64,000 nucleotides of DNA from Arachidicoccus ginsenosidivorans (GCF_007971385.1 NZ_CP042434.1:3472001-3536000), one strand, 5' to 3'. Shown: positions 10,873-21,405, numbered from the stretch's first letter. The notes: generated from the letters alone by a model not told the origin. Translations and numbers: made by a program.

Positions 10873-11676
10873 ATGGCAGAAAGGAGTGAAATTATATTTG
10901 ATAAATTGGTATATTCATGTTCATTTGAGAAATATAGAGGCGATGAACAGTTTATTCCCGATCATTTTCTGGGCTTTCAGTTATCAGGCGAAACGCATGC
11001 ATTTTATGCAGATGGAAACTCGGTTATTCGTGAAAATTCTGTCGTACTGGTAAAAAGAAACCAGCTGATCCGCACAATAAAATATCCTTCAAAAACGGGT
11101 AAATATCAATTTCTGTCTATTACTTTGGATACTGATACACTGCGACGGTATGCATTCGAAAATAAAGTTGTTTTAGAGGATGCAAAGAAGACCGAAAATA
11201 AATTGTTTTTTAAAACGGATAAATTCCTGAATGCTTATTTTCTTTCATTAAGTCCATATATCAACAAGACCAAGAAGGCGACGCCCAAACTGGCAGACTT
11301 GAAAATAAGGGAAGCGATTGAATTAATACTCCAAAGCGACCCTGATATGAAAAATGTGTTATTTGATTTTTCTGAGCCATATAAAATAGATTTGATGGAA
11401 TTTATGAATCAAAATTATATGTTTAACGTGTCTGTAGAGGTATTTGCGAGACTGGCAGGTAGAAGCGTTTCTGGTTTTAAACGTGATTTTGCAAAGCAAT
11501 TCCATGCCACCCCTAAACAATGGTTGAAAGATAGACGTCTAGAAGAGGCGATGTATCGTATCAGGCAAAACCAGGAAAGACCTTCGGATTTTTATCTTGA
11601 TTTGGGTTTTGAAAACCTATCGCATTTTTACTATTCTTTCAAACAAAAGTTTGGAATTACCTCTAGTGAAATATAG
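10873..11676 (+). CDS. AraC-family transcriptional regulator
   Basis: 267 aa from the ATG at 10873 (MAERSEIIF), preferred to an ATG at 10849 that overlaps the preceding gene. The N-terminal part is a cupin-like effector domain; residues about 185-265 form the two-helix-turn-helix DNA-binding domain (SVEVFARLAGRSVSGFKRDF, then LGFENLSHFYYSFKQKFG). It starts 20 bases after the HbpS-like gene and probably controls the SDR/HbpS cluster; a direct repeat 5' of the SDR gene is a candidate site. Confidence 0.92.
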   Translation: MAERSEIIFDKLVYSCSFEKYRGDEQFIPDHFLGFQLSGETHAFYADGNSVIRENSVVLVKRNQLIRTIKYPSKTGKYQFLSITLDTDTLRRYAFENKVVLEDAKKTENKLFFKTDKFLNAYFLSLSPYINKTKKATPKLADLKIREAIELILQSDPDMKNVLFDFSEPYKIDLMEFMNQNYMFNVSVEVFARLAGRSVSGFKRDFAKQFHATPKQWLKDRRLEEAMYRIRQNQERPSDFYLDLGFENLSHFYYSFKQKFGITSSEI

Positions 11677-12007
11677 CCTAAAGGCATTATTTATATTAAG
11701 TTTAATCTATAAATCCGATGGCTTATGCTTGCCCAGTACAGCCTAAAAGTATTGCAATGGCTATTGTTGTAGATTTTGAATCGCGTCTATTTTCTTATGA
11801 GGTAATATTGTCATTAAATTACGCATGGCAATAATAAGCAAAAGAATACAGCCGCAATAATGTGCCGTTTCTAGGCAGCCGATTTATTGGGGAGGCAGTC
11901 AGCTTCATAATGCAATAGAAAGCTAAATAGGGAGTGACGAAAATAGTGTTATAAAGTGCTATATTGTTTTAAAGGTTTGTACTACAATAGCTTATAAGGG
12001 TTTTCGA
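11677..12007. other. 331-base gap between converging genes
   Basis: AT-rich. I see no ORF, hairpin with a T-run or repeat worth naming. Confidence 0.5.
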
Positions 12008-12777
12008 CTATTGCCTGTAGGACGGTATTTTTAAATGTCCCAGCAAAACAGCAGCTGCCACAGCTGCATTTAGGGATTCCGCCTGACCAAACTGGGGTAT
12101 TTTGACAGCCTGCGTGATAAAAGGCAATAGCGCTGGACTGATACCTATGGATTCATTGCCTATTAAAATGATGCCTTCCGTCATGGGGACCGGAATGGGG
12201 AAGCTGCCTAACGGCATCCCATTGAGCAGTGCACCATATACCGGCACTTTACTTTCCGCCAAATAACGGGTAAGGTCTTTATAGTACACGTTTGTCCTGA
12301 AAATACTGCCCATGGTTGCCTGGACGACTTTTGGATTAAAAATGTCCGCAGAATCTTCAGAGACAATGAGCTGATCAACACCGAACCAGTCGGCAATCCG
12401 AATAAGGGTGCCCATATTGCCCGGATCCCGGATCCCATCCAGTGCCAACGTAAGTTTGCCAACAGGGGAGGGGGCGTGGGGGTATTTACCTTTCCAGCCA
12501 CTTCTTTTTGGGCCATCTGGGCCAAGGCTATTATTTCATGGGCTGTTTTCAGATGACTGGCCCTTTGCAACTCTTCGGCAGTAATCATTTCAATAGGGGC
12601 ATCAGGATAGTTTTTCTGCCAGTTTTCATTGGTTGTCCAGACTTTTTTGGTCTTAAAACCACTCGTTAAAAGTTCTGCCACCATCTTAGGGCCTTCTACA
12701 ATAAATAGCTTTTCTTTGTCCCTGGTTTTTTTGTGGTATAAACTTTGAATATATTTGAGTTCATTTTTACTGATCAT
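12008..12777 (-). CDS. TrmH/SpoU family RNA 2'-O-methyltransferase, one frameshift
   Basis: SPOUT-fold RNA ribose methyltransferase. The N-terminal substrate domain starts MISKNELKYIQSLYHKKTRD and includes FIVEGPKMVAELL; the C-terminal domain has ALDGIRDPGNMGTLIRIADWF, the motif 2 IILIGNESIGIS and the motif 3 QAESLNAAVAAAVLLG that form the knotted SAM site. The two halves are in different frames; the break is in the C-rich (coding strand) run at 12465-12475. About 256 aa when joined. Divergent from the outer membrane protein gene with almost no gap. Confidence 0.92.
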
Positions 12778-12781
12778 CTTT

Positions 12782-15220
12782 ATGCAAATTAAGCCTACAT
12801 CTCATTACAAACGGACCATCCAACTTTGGTTGGCTGCGCTGATCATGGGGATGAGTGCCTGTGTTACGGTAAAAAATCCGCCCGTTGGGCAGCCTTTTGT
12901 CTACGATTCAAAAATAGAATTAAAAAGCGATAATATTAGTAAAGAAGAGGCCAAACTGCTTAAGACTAATTTAGCGGAGTTCTGGGTGGACAGTCTAAGA
13001 AGTCCCAAAGTGCAAAAATATTTTGTGGCCTATAAAATTGTCTCACCGCCAGTATTTGATACAGCCAGTATCAGTAAGTCCATCCAGTTTATGGACAGTT
13101 ATATGAACTCAGAGGGGTATTATCAGGCCAGCTTCAAAGACAGCGTCCAGGTGGATAGCACGACAGCACCTGGCCAAAAACGGGTAACGGTCACAATATA
13201 TGTTGACCCTAATAAGGCCATGATCATCGATTCTTTAGGTTATGCTTTGGAAGATACGGCGCTTGAACGGATTGCTCTGGAAAAAAGAGGCGCCACGGCA
13301 ATTGTTCCACATAAAACAAAGTTTACCAAGCAAAATATAGCGGATGAACTCGACCGATTGGTGAAAAACTACCGGAACCTGGGTTATTACAGGATTTCCA
13401 GAAACAATTTGATCGCAGAAACCGATACAACGGATGCTGCCCTGTTAAAACTTACCCTGGATCCTTTTGAACAGGCCATTAAAATGGCCCAGGCTGCGGC
13501 CAGAAATAAAGAAAATCCTTCTGCCGTGGTGCTCATTAAAGAACGACCGCCAGAGGATACCACACTTGTGCGCTCCAGAACTAATGATTTTATCCGTTAC
13601 AGAGTGGGGCATATTAATTTTTTTCCAGAAACAGGCGGTACAGAAATTCCTGATTCACTTTTACACCAATTAAGCCAGTTTCCACACGTTTATCAGACGC
13701 GCACGGGGCATATCTCTATTTATGACAAAGAAGGTAAGTTTGTTCCAAGACCCATGTTGAATCACCTTTATATGCGGCAAGGTGATTATTACAGTGATAC
13801 AGGTTTTTATAAGACGATCAATAATCTAAGTGCCATTGGTGCCTGGCAACAGGTGGATTACCGTAATTACCTTCATGGAGATTCTGTGGATATGAACTTT
13901 TTCATGGTGCCGGCCATCAAACAAAATGTAACCGTAGATCTGGAAGGTTCCTGGAATACAGGTGATTTTGTGTCTTCCTCCAATATGTTTGGACTGGCGC
14001 TCAACATGACACACCGCAATAGAAATGTCTGGAAAAGAGCCATTCAGTCCCTGACCAATTTAAGAACAGGGGTAGAACTGAATCTGACCAAATCCAGCAG
14101 CTATTCTAACCGGTTACTGCAAACCTTGCAGATTGCCGGTTCGCATTCCTATTCCTTCCCAAGATTTATCACGCCCTGGCATATCCGCAGCCGCAATCTG
14201 GATGCCATCCGAACGGTCGTTTCTGTCAATGGCAGCTATACAGACCGGAAAGATTATTTTCAATTCAGGTCCTTTGTGACCAACTGGGGATACGAATGGA
14301 AAAAGGGTAACGCCTCCTGGCAGTACCGACCCATCAATTTTGAGCTTTATTCACTCGATGTAATGGAAGGCCTGACCCAGGCCATGAAATACAATCCTTA
14401 TCTGAAAAATGCCTTTAATACGGGTACTGTTCTCAGCCAACAGCTCAATTATAATATTACCTATCCCAATAAAAGGTTCCCTGGAAACAATTATTTCAGG
14501 TTTGGCATAGAAGAGTCCGGTACCTTATTTGGTCTGATTCCAGCTTTAAAAGATGAAATTTACCGTTATTTTAGGGTAGAAGGAGAATATATCAAGCATT
14601 TTGACTTTGATAAGACACAATTGGCCCTAAGAGGATTTGCGGGTGTAGGGATTAATTATAGCGGTAATGCAGATAAGTTTGGCCGGGAGTTGCCATTTTA
14701 TAAGCAATTTATTGCCGGTGGTCCTAACAGCATGCGTGCCTGGGGGTTAAGGCAGTTAGGGTTAGGCTCCAGCCTGCAAAGTGATACCTCAAGTACTTTC
14801 AGAGACCGATATGGCGATATGCAACTGGAACTGAATCTGGAATACAGATATCCTTTATTTTCTATTGGCGGGGTTAAATTCAATGGCGCCGTCTTTACAG
14901 ATATTGGTAATATCTGGAATATCAGAAAGGAAGAAAGCCTGCCTGATGCAGAATTTAGCATTGGCCGGTTGGGTAAAGATATAGCCATTGCCATGGGCAC
15001 CGGTCTTAGAATGGACTTCAATTTTGTGGTTATCCGGGTAGATTTTGGCTTAAAACTTAAGGATCCTGCCAGGATTTCCAATGATGGCTGGATGAGTATC
15101 AAACATTTTACCTGGCGCAATCATGAATTTGAAGACCAGATGGCCAATAACCCCATCACCCATAAACCCTTGGTGCGTAATAACTATGGTATCCAACTCG
15201 GCATTGGTTTGCCATTCTAA
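12782..15220 (+). CDS. BamA/TamA-like outer membrane lipoprotein (Omp85 family)
   Basis: 812 aa from ATG 12782. A signal peptide ends in a lipobox (LIMGMSAC), so the protein is probably lipid-anchored at its N-terminus. POTRA-like segments follow (PVFDTASISKSIQFMDSYMNSEGYYQASFKD and further repeats), then a C-terminal bacterial surface antigen beta-barrel with FIAGGPNSMRAWGLRQLG, the VRGF/Y-like signature of Omp85, and a final strand ending GIQLGIGLPF with a C-terminal aromatic residue. Acts in insertion or translocation at the outer membrane. A lipoprotein TamA-like variant is widespread in Bacteroidota. Confidence 0.93.
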   Translation: MQIKPTSHYKRTIQLWLAALIMGMSACVTVKNPPVGQPFVYDSKIELKSDNISKEEAKLLKTNLAEFWVDSLRSPKVQKYFVAYKIVSPPVFDTASISKSIQFMDSYMNSEGYYQASFKDSVQVDSTTAPGQKRVTVTIYVDPNKAMIIDSLGYALEDTALERIALEKRGATAIVPHKTKFTKQNIADELDRLVKNYRNLGYYRISRNNLIAETDTTDAALLKLTLDPFEQAIKMAQAAARNKENPSAVVLIKERPPEDTTLVRSRTNDFIRYRVGHINFFPETGGTEIPDSLLHQLSQFPHVYQTRTGHISIYDKEGKFVPRPMLNHLYMRQGDYYSDTGFYKTINNLSAIGAWQQVDYRNYLHGDSVDMNFFMVPAIKQNVTVDLEGSWNTGDFVSSSNMFGLALNMTHRNRNVWKRAIQSLTNLRTGVELNLTKSSSYSNRLLQTLQIAGSHSYSFPRFITPWHIRSRNLDAIRTVVSVNGSYTDRKDYFQFRSFVTNWGYEWKKGNASWQYRPINFELYSLDVMEGLTQAMKYNPYLKNAFNTGTVLSQQLNYNITYPNKRFPGNNYFRFGIEESGTLFGLIPALKDEIYRYFRVEGEYIKHFDFDKTQLALRGFAGVGINYSGNADKFGRELPFYKQFIAGGPNSMRAWGLRQLGLGSSLQSDTSSTFRDRYGDMQLELNLEYRYPLFSIGGVKFNGAVFTDIGNIWNIRKEESLPDAEFSIGRLGKDIAIAMGTGLRMDFNFVVIRVDFGLKLKDPARISNDGWMSIKHFTWRNHEFEDQMANNPITHKPLVRNNYGIQLGIGLPF

Positions 15221-15380
15221 TCGGGTGGTTTAGGGCTAATTATAGCTTATTGGAACGCCAGGAGGGGTATATACTTAATGGGGTACTGCACGCTATTCTC
15301 TACCTCTATCTCTGTATCTAAATTTATTTAACGCAGCCAAGTGATGGTTGCTGTAGGCGCTAACTCAAACACCGGATGAC

Positions 15381-15944
15381 CTAAGTCTGATTTAGTGGTT
15401 CATTTAGTGGTTCATAAGTCAGTTCAACCACCCCAGAGTGAAAAACGCGCGTATCCGTTAGTTTAAGGGAGATCCTGTTGTGAAGATTCTCAAAAAGCGG
15501 CATTCCCTGACCAAGTATGACCGGATGGACAGATATTTTATATACATCTATCAGGCCCAGCTGAATAAAAGTATTTGTAAGTCCAGCTCCGCCATATAGC
15601 CAGATATCTTTTCCGTCGCCCTGTTTGATGGCGGCTACTTTTTTGGCGATGTCTGATGTGATGAAAATATCTTTTTCGCTAGGTTTGTCCTTTTGCGAAA
15701 ATACATATTTGTTCTTGGCGTGAATAGTTCTCCAAAGTGCTTTGTCCTCTGTACTTGCTGTGCTATCTGGCTGAAAATTTCCCCAGGCCTCATAACTTAC
15801 CCTGCCATAGAAAATGGTATCTACACTGTCCAAAAAAGCACCAAAATCCATCTCCCTATCCATGATACACCAATCGGTCTCTTTGTTAGGTCCTTCAATA
15901 AATCCATCCAGGGTGACAGACAGATTTAAGACGACTTTTTTCAT
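15381..15944 (-). CDS. Dihydrofolate reductase family protein (RibD C-terminal domain)
   Basis: 187 aa. MKKVVLNLSVTLDGFIEG, DTIFYGRVSYEAW and GGAGLTNTFIQLGLIDVYKISVHPVILGQG are the NADPH-binding and fold-defining blocks of the YyaP/YwjB group of DHFR-like reductases. These are usually stand-alone proteins of unknown substrate, not true folate reductases. No operon partner. Confidence 0.93.
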   Translation of the reverse strand: MKKVVLNLSVTLDGFIEGPNKETDWCIMDREMDFGAFLDSVDTIFYGRVSYEAWGNFQPDSTASTEDKALWRTIHAKNKYVFSQKDKPSEKDIFITSDIAKKVAAIKQGDGKDIWLYGGAGLTNTFIQLGLIDVYKISVHPVILGQGMPLFENLHNRISLKLTDTRVFHSGVVELTYEPLNEPLNQT

Positions 15945-16017
15945 CTAAGTCAAATTACTTATTTAAAAATATTGGCCTGCATTAGCAAATAGGTCTGGGG
16001 AGCCTACCACCATAGGA

Positions 16018-17205
16018 CTAATAATCATAAGTCACCCAGCCAGAGGGTGCTTTTAAATGAAGGCTCTTACGATCTGCCGCTTCTGTGTGTCCTACAATTT
16101 TGGCTTCAATTCCCAAATCAGCTGCGATCTGGATCATGGCAGCCGCCGCAGTTTCACTGGTAAAGATTTCAAGGCGGTGGCCCATATTGAAGACCTGGTA
16201 CATTTCCCGGTCATCAGCTCCAGAGTTCTGGCGGATTAATTCAAAAATAGGGGGTACCTTAAAGAGATTGTCTTTGACAATTTTAAGGTTACAAGGCAAA
16301 TACTTCATGCATTTGGTTTGTCCGCCACCACTGCAGTGGATCGCACCTGCGATATCCTCAAAATGACTTTCCAATAGTCTTTTCATTAGCGGCGCATAGG
16401 TTCTGGTAGGGGAGAGCAAGAGTTTACCGGCTGCGATCTCACCAAAGCCTTCTATTTGAATCAGATCTGTCACCTTTTGATTGCCGATATAAACTACTTC
16501 ACTAGGAAGGGCAGGCTCAAAAGTTTCCGGATATTTGTCTGCGTAATATTTACTAAGCACATCATGGCGGGCACTGGTCAGTCCGTTACTGCCCAGTCCG
16601 CTATTATAACTATCTTCATAGACAGCTTTACCGGAAGAACCAAAACCTACAATCACCTGACCTGCCGCGATTTTATCATTACTGATCACTTTTGATTTAG
16701 GCAAGCGGGCACTCATGGTACCATTGACGGCAATTGTTCTGGCCACATCCCCTACATCAGCGGTTTCACCGCCTAAATAGTGAATATTAACACCATACTG
16801 CCTTAATTGATCAAAAAAGGCTTGATTGCCTTTGATGATGTGTTGGAGCACTTCTCCTGGAATCAGCGTCTTATTACGGTCGATGGTAGAAGAAAACAAG
16901 ATATTATCATAAATACCCACACAAAGCAGGTCATCCAGATTCATCGCGACGGCATCTTTGGAAATGCCTTCCCAGACGCTCAGATCTCCGGTTTCCTTCC
17001 AATACAGGTAAGCCAGGATACTCTTAGTGCCTGCGCCATCCGCATGCATAATATTGATATACTGGTCATCACCACCAAGGTAATCGGGATACATTTTGCA
17101 AAAAGCATTGGGAAACAGGCCTTGATCCAAATCCTGGATGGCCTGGTGTACTTCTTCTTTCTGGGCAGATACGCCGCGCTGGGTATAAAGACTCATAGGC
17201 TGCAA
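16018..17205 (-). CDS. purM: Phosphoribosylformylglycinamidine cyclo-ligase (AIR synthase)
   Basis: Makes aminoimidazole ribotide in purine synthesis. 395 aa; the likely true start is the fourth codon (MSLYTQRGVSAQ at 17196), as family members begin this way. ATP-grasp-like PurM fold: INIMHADGAGTKS is the N-terminal nucleotide and Mg site, followed by DLLCVG and VGFGSSGKAVYEDSYNSGLGSNG, and C-terminal SGGGQTKCMKYL. The long form without PurD/PurN fusion is the normal Bacteroidota type. Stands alone. Confidence 0.94.
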   Translation of the reverse strand: MQPMSLYTQRGVSAQKEEVHQAIQDLDQGLFPNAFCKMYPDYLGGDDQYINIMHADGAGTKSILAYLYWKETGDLSVWEGISKDAVAMNLDDLLCVGIYDNILFSSTIDRNKTLIPGEVLQHIIKGNQAFFDQLRQYGVNIHYLGGETADVGDVARTIAVNGTMSARLPKSKVISNDKIAAGQVIVGFGSSGKAVYEDSYNSGLGSNGLTSARHDVLSKYYADKYPETFEPALPSEVVYIGNQKVTDLIQIEGFGEIAAGKLLLSPTRTYAPLMKRLLESHFEDIAGAIHCSGGGQTKCMKYLPCNLKIVKDNLFKVPPIFELIRQNSGADDREMYQVFNMGHRLEIFTSETAAAAMIQIAADLGIEAKIVGHTEAADRKSLHLKAPSGWVTYDY

Positions 17206-17445
17206 AAGTAATCGTATTTGTGCTGACTTGGAAGTTTAAGCAAGGACTTTTTACAAGATTACTGATGACTGTGGTTATTTATAAAAAGCCAATTCTGTAT
17301 AGGACGTCGTGTAAATGCCAAAAAGAAGGGAGACAGTCAATATATTTACAGAATTGAAATATATTGAAGCTATCCCCCCATTGAAAGCAAACTTCTTTAA
17401 ATTACTTAAATCACTTTACTTTAGGTTTACTATAGGTCATCGGCC

Positions 17446-18141
17446 TTAGGTCAATGATTCATTTTTTGCAGGAAGCAGCGCCGCTACCGGATTAGCTACT
17501 GAAGTCCCACTAACTGGCGTACTGATAACGGCTACGGAAGTGGTGGTAGAATCTGTTGTCGGTACGGAGTCCTTGGCGGGTTTATCCGTCGTATCCCTTT
17601 TGGGTAAGGTAGTTGTATCCTGTAATACGTTGAAATCCTGCTGGTTATAAACTGCTAATGCCAAAGATGTACTACTGGTATCCTTTGTGGGCTGCGTAGT
17701 CGTGTCTTTTTTGGGATCCGTTGTTGTATCCTGATAAAAGGCGGCATTTAAACCCTGATAAGGTTGTACCAAAGCCAGGGCCAGGCTGCTGGAGCTGGTA
17801 TCTTTGCTGGTCGTATCCGTTGGAATTGTGGTGGTATCCTTAGGATCTGTTGTGGTATCCTGGTAGAAGCTAACAGCACTTGTACGAAGCATTGCAAGGG
17901 CAGATTTAGTAGTATCCTCCGGTATAGTAGTCGTGTCTTTGCCAGGGTCTGTGGTGTCAGCAAATAGAACCATGGCAGTTGCCTGCATTGAATCTGTCGG
18001 AGGAACACTAACTGTGTCCTTTGGAAGGGTAATGGTGTCCTGTGCGGGTAAGGTGTCTTTGCCTGGAATCGTGTCCTGTGCGTAGGTTGCAGTGGCCAGC
18101 AGCAATGCAGCCGCCGCCATACTAAGATGATTGAATTTCAT
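17446..18141 (-). CDS. Secreted Asp/Thr-rich repeat protein of unknown function
   Basis: 231 aa with a clear signal peptide (SMAAAALLLATATYAQ). The mature part is built of about four diverged repeats of 35-45 residues: a short hydrophobic stretch (AVSFYQ, NAAFYQ, DFNVLQ) followed by DTTTDPKDTTT and a Ser/Leu/Ala segment (SSLALAL). More than a third of residues are D, T or P. No cysteine and no recognised domain are visible. It could be a surface-exposed or calcium-binding low-complexity protein. No family is claimed. It is divergent from the SUF operon. Confidence 0.8.
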   Translation of the reverse strand: MKFNHLSMAAAALLLATATYAQDTIPGKDTLPAQDTITLPKDTVSVPPTDSMQATAMVLFADTTDPGKDTTTIPEDTTKSALAMLRTSAVSFYQDTTTDPKDTTTIPTDTTSKDTSSSSLALALVQPYQGLNAAFYQDTTTDPKKDTTTQPTKDTSSTSLALAVYNQQDFNVLQDTTTLPKRDTTDKPAKDSVPTTDSTTTSVAVISTPVSGTSVANPVAALLPAKNESLT

Positions 18142-18499
18142 AACTAAGTGTTTTTTATAGGTTAATAATCCAAACCTACTTGTTCAGATACCATGCCGAA
18201 CTAAAAGCTGCTTTGTTAAAAATGTGATAATGATAGAAAATATTGAAAATCAGTTAAATTTTGTCAAAATAAATAAATATATAATTAAATATACGCAATT
18301 GTAATGGAAGGGTAAATATTGATAATATATTGTTAAATAAATAGAATAAAAGACCTTTTTATCTGATTTATAATCCCCCCAAACTTTACCAAATTAATAC
18401 ATTCATTTACTCGAATAATCAATTTCTCTTTGTAACTTTGCACATCGAAACAAAGAACAGGCAGGAATCTGAAAAGACCCGCTCAAAAAAGGAGGAACA
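18142..18499. other. 358-base AT-rich divergent intergenic region before the SUF operon
   Basis: Very A/T-rich over 18200-18420, with no hairpin and no ORF. It must hold promoters for both the repeat-protein gene and sufA; only the sufA -7 element is convincing. Confidence 0.5.
18433..18440 (+). promoter_or_regulatory. Bacteroidota-type -7 promoter element for the SUF operon
   Basis: TAACTTTG fits TAnnTTTG exactly, 60 bases before the sufA ATG. A matching TTTG at -33 is not clear. An A-rich Shine-Dalgarno AAGGAGGAA at 18490-18497 lies just before the ATG, unusually strong for this window. Confidence 0.6.
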
Positions 18500-18826
18500 A
18501 TGATTACCGTTTCAGATGCAGCAAAAGCCTATATTGATAAATTGCAGGGCGAACAGCCTGATAATAAAGGCAAATATGTCCGTGTAGGTGTACGTGGTGG
18601 TGGTTGTTCCGGTCTGGAATATCAATTGGAGTTTGACAGTGAAAAGAGACCGGATGACCAAGTATTTGAGGATAAGGGCGTGACCGTTCTGGTGGATAGA
18701 AAAAGCCTGCTTTATCTATTCGGAACTGAATTGGATTATTCCGGTGGCCTGAATGGCAAAGGGTTGTTTTTCAATAATCCGAACGCTACCAGAACCTGCA
18801 GTTGCGGGGAAAGTTTCGCAGTTTAG
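18500..18826 (+). CDS. sufA: Iron-sulfur cluster carrier SufA/HesB/IscA family
   Basis: A-type Fe-S carrier, 108 aa. The three conserved cysteines are present: C36 in [10 protein letters not shown] and C100/C102 in TCSCGESF. First gene of the SUF operon, which assembles Fe-S clusters under oxidative or iron-limiting conditions. It passes clusters from the SufBCD scaffold to apoproteins. IscA and ErpA share the motif; the sufA name rests on operon context. Confidence 0.94.
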   Translation: MITVSDAAKAYIDKLQGEQPDNKGKYVRVGVRGGGCSGLEYQLEFDSEKRPDDQVFEDKGVTVLVDRKSLLYLFGTELDYSGGLNGKGLFFNNPNATRTCSCGESFAV

Positions 18827-18894
18827 TTTCGCAGGATAAGTACTGTATAACGACTGCGTTAAGTGTATCAAACTATTTAAATTTTATTTTCGAG

Positions 18895-20379
18895 ATGGCA
18901 AATAAAGAAAAGGACGAGGATATATTAGAACAGATATCCAACCAGGAATATGAATTTGGTTTTTCCACCGATATTGAGATGGATATTTTGCCTGCTGGTT
19001 TAAATGAGGATGTTATTCGTTTTATTTCCCAGAAAAAAAATGAACCCGAGTGGTTGCTTGAATGGCGCCTGAAGGGACTACATACTTTTGAACGTCAGGC
19101 GATGCCTGACTGGCAGAATTTTGAAATGCCCGCTATCAATTTTCAGGATATATCTTACTATGCAGCACCTAAAAACAAAAAGAAACTAGGTAGTATGGAT
19201 GAGGTGGACCCTGAACTGCTGGCCACTTTTGCCAAGCTGGGTATTCCGCTCAATGAGCAAAAAATCCTGGCAGGTGTGGAAGAGTTGGAAGGCGAAAAAC
19301 CACAGGTCGCAGTAGATGCCGTTTTTGATAGCGTCTCCGTAGCCACCACATTTAAGGCCGAACTAGCAAAATTGGGCATCATTTTTTGCTCCATTAGTGA
19401 AGCCGTGCAGGAACATCCCGAACTGGTCCGTAAATATTTGGGTACGGTGGTTCCTTATTCTGATAATAAATTTGCTTCGCTGAATACGGCTGCATTTTCA
19501 GATGGCTCTTTTGTCTATATACCAAAAGGCGTTCGGTGCCCTATGGAACTGTCCACTTATTTCAGGATTAATACTGAAAACACCGGACAGTTTGAAAGAA
19601 CCTTGATTGTCGCAGATGAAGGCGCTTATGTCAGCTATCTGGAAGGGTGTACCGCACCAAAAAGAGATGAAAATCAGCTCCATGCAGCAATCGTTGAACT
19701 GATTGCCATGGATAATGCAGAAATTAAATACTCCACCGTACAAAACTGGTTCCCCGGTGATAAAGACGGCAAAGGAGGTATTTATAATTTTGTCACCAAA
19801 AGAGGTGCCTGCAGGGGAAAGAACTCTAAAATCTCCTGGACACAGGTGGAAACAGGTTCTGCCATCACCTGGAAGTATCCCAGTGTGATTTTGCAGGGCG
19901 ATAATTCTGTCGGAGAATTTTACTCTGTTGCGGTGACCAAAAACAAACAAATTGCCGATACCGGAACCAAAATCTATCATCTGGGTAAAAATACACGGAG
20001 CCGTATTATCTCTAAGGGGATTTCTGCCGGTTTTGGTCAGAATAGTTATCGGGGATTGGTACAGGTTGGTTCAAAAGCAGATAATGCCCGTAATTTTACG
20101 CAGTGCGACTCCTTACTTATCGGTGATCTCTGCGGTGCACATACTTTCCCTTATATTGAATCCAAGAACAATACGGCTACCATCGAACACGAGGCCACTA
20201 CCTCTAAAATCGGCGAGGACCAGATCTTCTACCTGAATCAACGTGGCATTGATACGGAACAGGCGGTGGCACTTATTGTCAATGGATACGCAAGGGAAGT
20301 ACTCAATCAATTACCCATGGAGTTCGCGGTTGAGGCACAAAAACTTTTGAGTCTGACCCTGGAAGGCAGTGTCGGTTAA
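18895..20379 (+). CDS. sufB: Fe-S cluster assembly scaffold SufB
   Basis: 494 aa from the ATG at 18895 ([13 protein letters not shown]); a longer frame opens at 18802 but overlaps sufA and has no family resemblance. Beta-helix scaffold with [29 protein letters not shown] (with the conserved Cys) and the C-terminal [23 protein letters not shown]. It forms the SufBC2D complex that receives sulfur from SufSE. Length is near the usual 480. Confidence 0.96.
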   Translation: MANKEKDEDILEQISNQEYEFGFSTDIEMDILPAGLNEDVIRFISQKKNEPEWLLEWRLKGLHTFERQAMPDWQNFEMPAINFQDISYYAAPKNKKKLGSMDEVDPELLATFAKLGIPLNEQKILAGVEELEGEKPQVAVDAVFDSVSVATTFKAELAKLGIIFCSISEAVQEHPELVRKYLGTVVPYSDNKFASLNTAAFSDGSFVYIPKGVRCPMELSTYFRINTENTGQFERTLIVADEGAYVSYLEGCTAPKRDENQLHAAIVELIAMDNAEIKYSTVQNWFPGDKDGKGGIYNFVTKRGACRGKNSKISWTQVETGSAITWKYPSVILQGDNSVGEFYSVAVTKNKQIADTGTKIYHLGKNTRSRIISKGISAGFGQNSYRGLVQVGSKADNARNFTQCDSLLIGDLCGAHTFPYIESKNNTATIEHEATTSKIGEDQIFYLNQRGIDTEQAVALIVNGYAREVLNQLPMEFAVEAQKLLSLTLEGSVG

Positions 20380-20491
20380 TGATGATGCTGATCAGGATAA
20401 AAATCTGTAGCAGACAGATAGATATAGCACTCAATACAGCCAGCACTTTATTATAATTTCAAAGAATCATTAAACACAGTAGAATCATCTA

Positions 20492-21241
20492 ATGTTAAGC
20501 ATTAAAAATTTATACGCATCAGTAGAAGATAAACAAATATTAAAAGGGATTAACCTGGAAGTCGGTGCCGGTGAGGTACACGCCATTATGGGACCCAACG
20601 GTTCAGGAAAGAGTTCGCTGGCCTCTGTACTTGCAGGTCGTGAAAACTACGAAGTTACTGAAGGTACCGTCACTATGGATGGCAAGGACCTGTTGGATCT
20701 GGCTCCTGAAGACAGAGCGCGTGAAGGTCTGTTTTTGGCCTTTCAATACCCGGTAGAAATCCCGGGCGTTTCTAATATCAACTTTTTGAAAACGGCCCTT
20801 AATGAAATTCGTTCTTATCATGGCAAAGCGCCTTTGGATGCCAAGCGCTTTTTGCAGCTCACCAAGGAGAAACAAAAACTAGTGGAATTTGATGCCAAAC
20901 TGGTCAATCGTTCCCTAAATGAAGGGTTCTCCGGTGGAGAGAAAAAACGCAATGAGATCCTGCAACTAGCCATGCTGGAACCTAAACTGGCTATTTTGGA
21001 TGAAACCGACTCCGGACTGGATATTGATGCCCTGCGTATCGTATCAAATGGAGTGAACAAGCTTCGTTCAAAAGACAATGCGTTTATTCTCATTACGCAC
21101 TACCAGCGTTTGCTGGAATACATCGTTCCTGATTTTGTGCATGTGCTATATAATGGCCGCATCGTAAAATCAGGCGGTAAGGATCTGGCCCTGGAACTGG
21201 AAGAAAAAGGATATGACTGGATCAAGGAAGAAAATAAGTAA
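20492..21241 (+). CDS. sufC: Fe-S assembly ATPase SufC
   Basis: ABC-type ATPase of the SufBCD complex, 249 aa. Walker A GPNGSGKSS at residues 34-42, signature FSGGEKKRNEI, Walker B LAILDETDSGLD and the switch histidine in ILITHYQRLL are all intact. SufC ATPase drives conformational change of SufB/D. No transmembrane partner, as expected for this non-transport ABC protein. Confidence 0.97.
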   Translation: MLSIKNLYASVEDKQILKGINLEVGAGEVHAIMGPNGSGKSSLASVLAGRENYEVTEGTVTMDGKDLLDLAPEDRAREGLFLAFQYPVEIPGVSNINFLKTALNEIRSYHGKAPLDAKRFLQLTKEKQKLVEFDAKLVNRSLNEGFSGGEKKRNEILQLAMLEPKLAILDETDSGLDIDALRIVSNGVNKLRSKDNAFILITHYQRLLEYIVPDFVHVLYNGRIVKSGGKDLALELEEKGYDWIKEENK

Positions 21242-21405
21242 TTTTTATATGTCAGCCGGATTCTGAGTTTTAAAGCAGTTATACTTATACTGCACACAAA
21301 AAGTACAGAATACCGGTGTTTAGTAACAGGGGCGGTAATAGGAACCCATTTTAAGAAAAGGCTATTCATTACGAATACCTGTTACGCTATAATAACTCAA
21401 ATTGT

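Noticed and set aside
17446..18141. Periodic repeats that could suggest a CRISPR array
   Set aside because: The repeats are diverged, of variable spacing and in one open frame behind a signal peptide; they encode a repeat protein.
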